Below are positions 52,240 to 61,872 of a DNA stretch of 64,000 bases, in pieces. The DNA is from Gossypium raimondii (Eukaryota > Streptophyta > Magnoliopsida > Malvales > Malvaceae), in NCBI RefSeq assembly GCF_025698545.1, contig NC_068569.1, positions 14,818,001 to 14,882,000 of the forward strand, read 5' to 3'. Both the position numbers and the translations under genes were made by a program. The number at the start of each line of letters is the position of its first letter. Position 1 is the stretch's first letter. The notes under the pieces are model-generated. The model ran no database searches, was not told the DNA's origin, and saw nothing but the letters and a program-made list of their open reading frames with translations.

Positions 52240-52244
52240 CTCAC
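52240..52244. repeat. 5-bp target duplication of the outer LTR, right (CTCAC)
   Basis: Second copy of CTCAC; VHA-B intron sequence resumes after it. Confidence 0.92.
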
Positions 52245-53785
52245 AAACGTGCAGCAAGGAATGAAAACACAGATTTTCATTACCATTATCATAGCAATAC
52301 ATGATTTTTATAGACAATCATCTTACCAAACACAAATAACACCACTAATCAGCCTAGAAGTTATGAAACATTGCTTGTACACTAAAACAAGCCAACTAAA
52401 CACATCATTCACGACCTAAACACATCAAGCTATCATCAAGCTTGTTCGTTTTCAACCAAACTAAATTACATTGCAACTAAAACAGATAACTTGTTAACGC
52501 AGCATGCACACAAGTTGCAGCATGCAAATAGACTGCATGCACTTCAACAAAAACATAACAGCAGCATGGTTGGCCACTTTTTAACATAAATAATAATTAA
52601 CCAAATATTATTGCCAGATAACCAGTGTTAAAACTTGAAAATGCTAAATTGTGTTCAAGTTGCCTCTTACCATCATTAGGCATGGTCAAAATAGGAATTT
52701 AGGTGATGGAACCTTTTCCTCCTATACGCCCCGCACATTCATAAATAGTGGCCAAATCAGTATACATATAACCAGGATACCCACGCCTTCCAGGGACTTC
52801 TTCAGAGCAGCAGATACCTATAGGCACATGTAAAACAAGATGAATGACATAAGTCCAGCATTGCATTACCAAACATGATAATCCAACAGAGCATCAATTC
52901 TTCATTTTTATCAGAGTTTAGGCATTCTAAGTCCCTAGCATTTGACAGTATGGAAATAATTTGGCAAATTTGTGTTCCATATATCCTCCCAATGAATAAA
53001 GCATATGTACCTCACGAACAGCATCTGCCTAAGAACTCATATCTGTCAATATAACCAGACATGTTTCCCACATTCTTAAGCCAAATACTCAGCAGTTGTC
53101 AGTGTAATTCGAGGTGTGATAATTCATTCAATTGTGGCGATGCCTGTAAACGCATCAAATATAGCATTTGTGGAGGGAAAAAGAAGCAGAGTGATGGGGC
53201 TAATTTCTTCAAATGAATACTCATAGCACGTCATCGACGATGAAATATAAACTGACAATGACAAGAATTACTTTGCAGGAAAAGAAAAATGGCCGGAAAG
53301 AGATTAATTGATGAAATTTACCAGGTTCAAGAGAAAGGATCACTCTCTCCATAGATCCATCTTCCTCGAATTCTCCCTTAAAAATTGAGTGGTCTCCATT
53401 GTTTACCCCCATAGCAACAAACACTGGCAAAATTGTCTTCTTCCTGATCCTTGAAGTGAATCCACAAAACAGGTGGCAAAGTGGAATAAGAGAATGGAAA
53501 AAAAACATATGGCTTCCAGACAATGTGTATTGGTTCATTTCACAGCAAAAAAAAAAAAAAAAAAAATCACAGAGGTCCACAAATTGAACCAAGATCATCA
53601 AGCATACTGTCAGTTCAAACTTCATTAATACCATCATAGACTATAGTGTAGATATATACACCAAGGAGATTATCAGACTTTTCAAGCAAATGTAAACATG
53701 ACAGTAAATGATTAACTTACCCATTACCATCTCCAGAGTTCCCTCCTCCATGTCAAATTCAAGCAAGCTACCGCAGTTTTTTTGG

Positions 53786-54771
53786 CAACTGATCTGATTG
53801 AATCTAAATTTGTAAACGATCCATATTTCTTACCGCGATTAGAATTTGATGTGATTTCTTTAATCTTTGTATACTACTATTTGGTGTTCTTGTTTTAATT
53901 AGTGGGTTAAGGCGATACATTGTTAGAGTTAAATGTGAGTGGGGTCATCTTGTTTACCTAAGATGCAATGTTGTCCCAGCTCTTGGATATTGTTCTCCTT
54001 AACGGAGAGAGTGTGTGTTTTGTTTTATCGCCTACTATCATTTGGTTGAAATATGCTCAAGCTAATTATAACTTTTATATATTTCGTTTGTACGACTTTA
54101 TGAAATTAATTTCAATTATTCTACATAAACAGTCGCACTTTTCAATCCCCAAACATTATTTAATAGCTTCATAACATAGAACTTTACATGTAACCTTTTT
54201 TTTTCTAAACTCTCTTCCACTCAAAATAACAATCAATCACTTTGATAGATTTCAAAACCAAAACCCCTGCCTAACTATTATTTCTTATGAAAAAAAATGG
54301 AAACTTCGAAGAAGCTTCATTTGCATGGTTTCTGGCGAGGATGGGCGAAGTGGCCATGTCAGCACTGAAACGCTCATGGCTGACGTCACGTAGTTGAGGC
54401 GACAAATCAAGCTGAATTCTGCACCAGAGTTCGTTTCGTTTAATGCTTGCTTAATATTTAGTTCGAGCACAACAAGGATCAAATATATTGTACAAATTTG
54501 ACTAATGAAAATAACTTCGTAAAAATAGATATTAACCCAAACATGAAAAATTATGAAAGATTTAAAAAAAAAAAAGGTTGGAACACACATTTTATTTGTT
54601 ACACTCAAATGATGTTGACGGCTTTAGCTACAATAACATAGTATTCTCAGTAGAAAACCCACATATCAAGTGATATAGAGAGAGAATTATAGATATTAAG
54701 AGCTGATGGCATGATGGATTGATCAGAATTCAATTAGCATAAAGGCCAGTTGAGGTGAGGTGAGGTGACAG
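53786..54771. other. Spacer between VHA-B pseudogene and nucleoredoxin
   Basis: Former 5' flank of the VHA-B pseudogene and 3' flank of the nucleoredoxin gene, whose 3' UTR probably occupies the last 200 bases or so. AT-rich; no gene seen. Confidence 0.55.
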
Positions 54772-57700
54772 TCACCTGTCTTCAATTGAGCTTTGAGGGG
54801 TGACAGCTCTGATGCACCTTGGGTGCACCTCGTACCCACACTCCAGACATTGGTAAGCCCAACCAGATCCCTGCTCATCACAATCGCAGCATATAAAGGG
54901 GCCCCCTCCACTGCCTTCTGATACCAACGTTAGCAGATGCCGATGTCCTGCATGGTATTCACTTCTTGGTAAGCTCTTGGCTGCCTCTTCCATTTCTTTC
55001 TCTAGCGACTCCACTTTGGCATCTGTGAAAGGGTACGCATTTTCCTGGTACAGATTTATAAGGTTTCTGCCTTGCTTGGTTACCGTTTTGCCGTCGGGGC
55101 CTATAATTATCAAACAAGGAATCCATTGCACATCAAAGTACTTGGCAAGGGTTCTGGCCGTGGGGTCTCGGAAAGGCAACGCCAGCCATGGCATGGTACC
55201 AAAGTAGGATTCGAACGAACTTTGATCACGATCATTTGACACGAAAACGATCTCGAAATCCTCACCACCACCTTTTTCTTGCAAAGCTTGCTTGATCTTC
55301 TGGTAGATGGATATCAGTTTTGGAGTGAACTCAACACAAGGCATGCACCATTGCGCTGAGAGGTACAGCCCAACTGTCTTACCTTTCAAGGAATCAACCG
55401 GCACCTGCAAAGGAAATTAACGATTGAATCAGCCCAGAAAACATTTTAAAATGTCTTCTCCTCCACCTCGAATAAATTAAACCATTACAAATAGGCAAGT
55501 GTAAGCACTAAGCACTAAGCACTGAGTGACTGACCTTTCTAGTTATGGTTTGATCCAAGAGATAGTCTCTTTCAGGGTTTGTTAATAAATTGGTAACGGT
55601 CTGGCTGTCATGCTTCCTCTTCTCTTCCCTTCGCAATTCATCCAACTTTTCTTTGGTAAATGGGAAGGCATCAACCCCATACCGGTAAATGAGTTCTACG
55701 CCATCATAGTAAGTATCATCATCCTTGGTGTTGTCAGGCTGCAAAATAACTAAGCAAGGAATGCTTTCCACGTCATATTTTCGATTCAAGGCCTTCTTTG
55801 TCTCCAAATCAGAAAAGGGAATCGAAAGCCATGGCATGTTTTCACGGTAGCTGTTGAAGGCATCCAAGTCTTCATCAGATGACACAAATACAATCTCAAA
55901 GTTAGATCCATTGCTCTTCAGCTGCTCATACACACCAATCAATACTCGGTTGAAATTTCTACATGGTGGATACCAGTTAGCTGAGAAGTAAATTCCGATC
56001 ACCTTGCCCTCTAGATCCGAAATTTTCACCTGCTATATAAAAAAAAAATCAAGTAATCGTGAAAGGTCAATTGGAGCCATTTACGGCTAACGAAAAGTCA
56101 ACTCCATTTTCCCACGAACATTTTTTTAGAACCAACGTCTGTTGTACGGTCAGAACATTATATTTCATGTATGAAAATGCATCTGTGACTAAAACCAAGA
56201 AAGTTGGCATGAAGTACATGCCCCAAAGTTTGCAGTACTGTAAGGATAATGCATACGCCACGTGTGTTACGGATATAGCGTGAATGTGAGGCTAAAGGGA
56301 GGTGAAAAGCAGCGCCACATGTCTTCTCAGCTTAGTTGTTCACAGCAAAACCGCAATGCAGAAAAGGAATTGACCCATTGACGAGGACAGGCATATTTGG
56401 CATTTGTTTCTCGTGACTAAAGAGTATCACAATGCACCCCCACCTAGTCCAGTAAGAGAAAAGGTGATGGATGGGGTGGGGTCTAAATTAGCCCACCAGC
56501 CCGCCCGCCCCACTACGAATCCTTCCCCACAAGGGCAACATAACCACGACAAACATCACCGAGAAAGAGTACTTCTTCACCACCGATTTTTCTGGGCAAT
56601 GTTGGATTGCCGACAACAGAATCACGCATTTACATTATGCATCTAATACACTCGTTCACTTCTCAATCCCAGGTAATTACATGTTTCTTCTTTTTTAGTA
56701 ATCAAAAGATTGATAGTACCATAACAAGTGAGGAAATTTGCTGTTCATTCCAAATCTCTCAATTAAAATCTAGTTTAGCAGACGCCCTAATACATGAAAT
56801 CAACTATTTTTCCAAAACATAAACTCAGTTACTCCATTGTTAGACATTCAAATTAACCCACCATATTATACTAAATTAAAGTCAAAATGGAAAAACGGAC
56901 ATGTCAACATTAAAGAAACATACAATGGAGTACACTGAAGAAAGAGAATGAGCCGGCGACTTTTTTCCATTTTGAAAACCCTAATCAACTTTCCTCTCTT
57001 TCTCTCTCTCTCTCTTTAACAAAAATCGTTTAATACGACTAATAGGTCAAGTTTGAAGACTGCCGACTATTGCAGTAATGCTATATTTTCGTCCCAAAGC
57101 AAACCAACCAACTTAACGCCAACTAGCCATGTGTCTGGTATTTCCAGCACTCGCTACCAAACAAATCTCTTCAAAGATAGACAATAGTCATCTGCTACAT
57201 CATCTGTTGGTATTTTTTTTTAAATTAATAAAGTTTAATTAATTTTTTAGGGTAAAATATTACGAAATAGTAATATAAGTTCTAGAAGTTTCGTAAGCTG
57301 GTGTCTGTACTGTGTAGTTTTCATATGGAGTCTTGGGCAGAGAAGGAAAAAAAAAAGCTAGAAAACGGAAGTCGGTCTAAGCAGAAAGGTTTGGCAGAAT
57401 AGGATTGCTATGAAGGCATGAATGAGTTAGGCCAAAAGTTGAGTGCATGCTTTTCATCTGTGACCCACTATTAGATACCGAGAGAAGACGATAAAGAAAA
57501 GATGCTTCGGCAAAGAAAAAAACAACCCATGAATAACAACCCCCGCCCCAAGGTATATTGCTACCAAATATTATTCCATCCATGGAAAGAAAATAAGAAA
57601 GCTGCGTTAATAACCTGATCAGTTTCAGCAGCTGCTGCAGTGGAGCAGAGAAGATAATCACGATCTTTAGAACCCAAAAGAGAAGATAAAGTGGAGGGCG

Positions 57701-57779
57701 AAAGCTTCTCAGAGTCCCCGTTTGTCGGAGCTTGAACCAGATTGTTGGAATCGTTGTCCAAGTTCATCTCCACCTTCAT
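54772..57779 (-). CDS. NRX2: Nucleoredoxin, two thioredoxin modules plus Cys/His-rich tail
   Basis: A plant nucleoredoxin, a thiol-disulfide oxidoreductase of nucleus and cytosol linked to antioxidant enzymes and defence signalling. Minus-strand exons 57615-57779, 55535-56029 and 54772-55404, all in phase 0, give 430 aa. The ATG at 57779 (MKVEMNLDND) is the first in frame. An acidic leader ends in a SKDRDYLL block. Thioredoxin module 1 starts near residue 56 and has WYPPC (74-78), so the first catalytic Cys is Tyr. Module 2 starts near 221 and has intact WCMPC (239-243). Residues 389-417 form a DC1-like zinc-binding tail (CCDCDEQGSGW..CLECGYEVHPRC). Two modules rather than three fit the NRX2 type. 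Intron 1 is 1585 bases. A TATAAGC about 90 bases upstream is a possible TATA element. Confidence 0.92.
56030..57614 (-). other. Long intron 1 of the nucleoredoxin gene
   Basis: Bounded by a GT donor at 57614 and an AG acceptor at 56030 (minus strand). No coding family is recognised inside. It contains a CT microsatellite near 56996-57016. Acting as a regulatory or alternative leader region is possible but not shown. Confidence 0.6.
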
Positions 57780-57862
57780 CACTCTTCTTTTTCTGTGTCT
57801 CTCTCTATCTCTCTCTGCCTTTTGGTTTTATGTGTTTTGGTTGAGTCAATTACCCGGCTCCG

Positions 57863-57875
57863 TGCTTATATTCCA
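57863..57875 (-). promoter_or_regulatory. Possible TATA element of the nucleoredoxin gene
   Basis: AATATAAGC on the minus strand, about 90 bases before the ATG; the leader between is CT/GA-rich. Confidence 0.35.
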
Positions 57876-57879
57876 TGGA

Positions 57880-59160
57880 TCGGAACCCATCTTTACACGT
57901 CACTCACCCCGCATCATAATGCATATCAACTCATAACACGTTGCATTCACACCAATATCCATGAGAGAGAATTCCCAAACTCTTGCTCACCTACATTAAC
58001 TATAATGTTGCTGCCCATCCTGAGCCGACCGATCTTTTGTATTTTATTTGTCAGGTCCGCAATCTGCCACGTGTTTAACTTTTAGGACAAGAAAAAAAAA
58101 CAGCGTGCTTTTAAGGTTGAAAATTACATTTAAAGAAATGGATGTCCATGTTTCTGTTTTTCCTTTGGGTACCAGATGTCCATGTTTTGGATATTATTTC
58201 AATATCCACCGTTACCAAAGGCATGGTTACAGTGAGGTCCCGTGTTCTCATAAAGAATTTGATGTTTTCCAAGGCCAACAAAGAGAGGGGACACATGGCT
58301 CTCTACCGCTACTCTTACTTATCTATTTCTTTTTATCCCACCGCATTATTAAATGTAAAATATTAAACGTACATATCATGCTTTTGTATCCGAAAGTTTT
58401 CATCTTAAACGTAATTCCATTTTCTTTTATTTTTAATTTAAGAATATTTTTGTAATTATTTTAGACCCATCTGTTTATATCAATTTGGTGCATTTTAGCT
58501 TTTTATTTTAAAAATCAGAAAATTAGAAAAGAGAAGCGTTTTATTTGGTGCATTTTATTTTTTATATCAATTTGTTAGAATTTGCTTTCCCCTAAAACTC
58601 TTAAGAAGATGCCATAATTATGGGAACAGGCTATCACACTTGAATACTTTCGAACAGAATCATTTATTTGTTATATCGTAAGTATTTTTTTATAAAAAAA
58701 TGAATATATTAATAAGTTATATAAAATTTAAAATATTAAATTTTCATTTCATATATATTCTATAGATTTTAGGGTTGTAAAATTATTTCATATATGATAC
58801 TATCATATCTACTTTCCAAAATATCAATGCGTGCGAGGAGTGGTGACGGCTATAATAGATGCCTGTAGTAGTTTGGCTTTGAGTTCTCAATCCCCGTTGT
58901 TGTGGGCCGACTAAGCCAACACCACATAACAACAAGCGAGCCGAACACCTCAACCAAAATATCTATTTGCTGTACTCAAAACATAAATGTTGGATAAAGA
59001 AAACAATAAAATATTCCAACATTAAAAAGAGTCAGTCACTCAATCAACATGTAAGAATTTAAATAAAACGTATGGTATAATTTTAAGGGTTTTTCCCCTT
59101 TTGATTTCACTAAAAAAAATATTTATGTACGTATGAGAGAGTTAAGATGAAGATGGGTCA
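57880..59160. other. Upstream region of the nucleoredoxin gene
   Basis: Likely distal promoter, then AT-rich spacer. Open frames at 58048-58455 show no domain. No gene supported. Confidence 0.5.
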
Positions 59161-59560
59161 AATTTATGGTGGGAAGAACGAAGCAAATATCTGGGGCCGT
59201 ACGGGACGGGGCACGTGGAAGGCAGGAGGACAGATGTCACGTGATGCGATTAGGGAGTTGTTGGGTTTACTTCAATGATTTGATTTTCAACTGTTGGAAT
59301 CTCAGAGATGGGGTCCCACAACAAACAAAGATCGCCAGGGAAGGAAGACCACGTGTCAAACACGTTGCCGTGTCGAAGTGAGGAAAAGCGAAAAAGCAAC
59401 TGCTCTCTATTCCTGTTTTGATGGAACTTGGTGAACTGCAAGCCCAGCGCGATTGGTGCTTGTGTCCTGTTATTTATGGAACACTTGGCGCCATAAGGCT
59501 CCCCACTGGGGCTCCAGTGCGTTGGCATTTCAGGCTAAAATAAATTACAAACTGATATGC
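59161..59560. promoter_or_regulatory. GC-richer island with three G-boxes
   Basis: About 400 bases of near-even composition in otherwise very AT-rich DNA. It has three CACGTG G-boxes at 59212-59217, 59238-59243 and 59350-59355; the last reads CACGTGTC, an ABRE type bound by ABF/bZIP factors. ACACGTT follows at 59359. The island lies 1.4 kb upstream of the nucleoredoxin start and could also serve an unseen gene to the right, but no reading frame nearby is convincing. Confidence 0.45.
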
Positions 59561-60843
59561 TGGTAAACGCGGGGCATTTGGGTAGCATTCTTCAGAATGC
59601 ATTCACTTCACTGGAGGCTTAAATCCAGATCGGAACTTTTTGGTCGAGTAAAAATTTAGTAACTTTTATTTGCTTTTTCTTTTCTTCTTTCACTCATATA
59701 TTATTTCTTTTCATTCTCATTTCAGAGTTATTTCATCTTTCAATAATATTTTTATTATTCTAATATTTGTTGAATTTTTTCTTATTCTTTTATTCAGCGT
59801 TTCTCTCTCTCCTTTTCATTAATATTTTATTATTTTAATAAGTAACGAATACAATAAATTATAATTAAATAATAGAAATATTTTATGTATAATTATTGTT
59901 TATTTATATATACATAATATTATTTCAAATAAATTTATTTTCAACAAAATTTAATTAAGTATTATATTTTTATACATTATTGTTTTAATTATTTAATATT
60001 AATAAAATATTATTTGATATAGATATAATTTTAATAAAATTTAATGTATTTATTAATTTCATAAATACCAAATAAAATTTGTTTTTTGTTAAATATTTAC
60101 GTATTTTTCCTATTATATTTATGTCTTCTAGATAAAATCCTTTATTGTCATTTTCTCTTTTCATTATAATTCACCTCATCGTCACCACTGCGATTGAACT
60201 CAAATAGATATCAATCTCATCTTTACAGTATCCAATATCATTGTTACAGTAAATAATTTCACCGCTATTATTGTTTTTAACCTCACTAGGGGTGATCTCA
60301 CTACTCATCCAAAAAAAACCTAACACGCATGTATTTTTATGTCTTCCATAAGTATTTAGACAAATGACCTGATCGGCTGATCCGCTTTGCCTTTTATTTT
60401 TTCCATTGCTTGTAACACCCAATCAAATTCTCATATATGTTTAAAAGAATTTTTTTTTTGTTATCCCCATTGGTAATGAAAAGATCATATGATAATTCTA
60501 AAATTAACATTTATTGATTATGTTAATTTAATTATAATTTAAAAATAATCTTTAATGTTTATACATTAGCTCAATTTTTTTCTCAAAATCAAAACCAACA
60601 TCATCATTCTACTATTGTTCCACTAGCAACTTCCTTTTACTAATATATGTCACTCTACCTAAATACACCATTGACACACTCACCTTAATGCCCTACATCA
60701 ATCCTATCATTTGATCCTCTCATATCCTTGATATTTAGATGTGTTTAATAGGAATGATGGAAAAGTGAAAAAGGAGTAATTTTTTTTGTCATTGTTCGAT
60801 AAAGTTAAAAATGAAAAAAATTAAAAATACATAATTTTAAATT

Positions 60844-60874
<31 letters not shown>

Positions 60875-61620
60875 CTCATTTTCTTTCCTCTCATCGTTCT
60901 AATTTAGAATGATTTATTTTTATGTATTAGGATAGAAAGTGATCGATTCTCTTATTTTCTTTCCTCTTATTTTTTCTTTTGTTATCAAGCACGCTCAAAT
61001 TTTATTTTATTTTCACTTTTTCACTCCCTCCTCCCAACTCTCAAAATTTCCACCCAACTAAATACTCTCATCATCTATTCTCACCCTCACTCCATCACTA
61101 ACCCCTTCATCAGTTTACCATTACCCTTGCTCGACCACCACCACCATTGTTACATACTCAATATTCAACATTCAACACTCACCAAACACATCACCATAGA
61201 GCACCATTCACCCTCGTAAAGTTATTTCCACCATCCCCCTTAACTCACCACCACAAACTAAGAACATGCCACAAACCCTGCATGTGAGTATATTTTCACG
61301 TCAAATGGCACGTCATTGTTTTTTTATGTCAGCTGCCACGTCAATAATTAACAACCCTTCAGGAGCTTCGAAAGTAACTCTATTTTAGTGTTCAATTGAT
61401 TGTTAAATTTTGATTATGAATTAAGTAAGTGATTGCAGTTTTCAATTAAGAGTTTAATTGATTTTTTAATTATTTTATGATGATTTTTTACTTTAATTAA
61501 TATAAAAGTCCTCATGGGGCCAAATTTGCTGAAAATGTCAAAAAGAAATTTAAAAAAAAGGATTTAGGGCGATTTTTGTGATATTTAGGGATTTAGGGTG
61601 GATTTTTTTGACTTTTTTAA
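59561..61620. other. AT-rich spacer
   Basis: No gene seen. 59640-60130 is extremely AT-rich. At 60412 the text CTTGTAACACCCAATC recalls an LTR start, but what follows does not match the LTRs here. A TA run lies at 60846-60874. 61000-61260 is C-rich, low-complexity text with many CACC and CATC words. Confidence 0.5.
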
Positions 61621-61872
61621 CACATCAACTCTTTTAGTCAAATGGTTAAATGTTAGTGATTTTATCCTTGAGTTCCAGATATGATTCCTTTCTTACTCAC
61701 ATTTGTATTTTTTATTTCATGTTGTTTTAAGTTTTTTTTAATTGACGTTTTTAACACATTTTGGTTAGATGGTTAAACAATAATAATTTCATCATTGAAT
61801 TCCAAGTTTGATTCATCTTCTAAGAACATTTGTATTTTTTATTTCATGTTGTTTAAAGCTTTTTTTTTAAAA
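61621..61872 (+). repeat. 134-bp direct tandem duplication, SINE-like
   Basis: Two adjacent units (61621-61754 and 61755-61872) each run from CACAT through a GGTTAAA box, a GAGTTCCA or GAATTCCA box, and CATTTGTATTTTTTATTTCATG to a T tract. GTCAAATGGTTAAA and GTTCCAGATATGATTCC look like worn A and B boxes of a tRNA-derived SINE, so this may be a SINE dimer. The duplication is clear; the SINE identity is tentative. Confidence 0.6.

Larger units (their letters stand above)
45550..53785 (-). pseudogene. VHA-B: Vacuolar H+-ATPase subunit B pseudogene, split by nested solo LTRs
   Basis: Remnants of a host VHA-B gene (regulatory, non-catalytic subunit of the V1 head) in order on the minus strand. 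N-terminal EFDMEEGTLE at about 53720-53780; then 53322-53449 (VAMGVN..EEDGSMERV); 53011-53143 (IITPRITLTTAEYLA..ECGKH); 52671-52817 ([22 protein letters not shown]); 46043-46089 (ITHPTPDLTGY); and 45551-45625 (EGMTGRDHADV). Several splice sites still fit. It is dead: stops replace Tyr after TTAEYLA, Tyr in the MSSYAD block and Gln in GSITQ. The 53011-53143 exon start has lost bases, most exons between the N-terminus and VAMGVN are gone, and the C-terminus is missing. Introns make it an old gene copy, not a processed one. The two solo LTRs sit in the intron between MPND and ITHP. A VHA-B gene next to CPK29 fits the Arabidopsis order. Confidence 0.88.

Noticed and set aside
58048-58455. Overlapping open frames upstream of nucleoredoxin
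   Set aside because: Several frames are open at once, which indicates composition rather than coding; no motif found.
60412-60440. TGTAACACCC word like the LTR starts in this window
   Set aside because: The following sequence does not match either LTR family and no matching end or duplication was found.
61561-61605. TTTAGGG words resembling plant telomere repeat
   Set aside because: Only three scattered copies with unrelated bases between; not an interstitial telomere tract.
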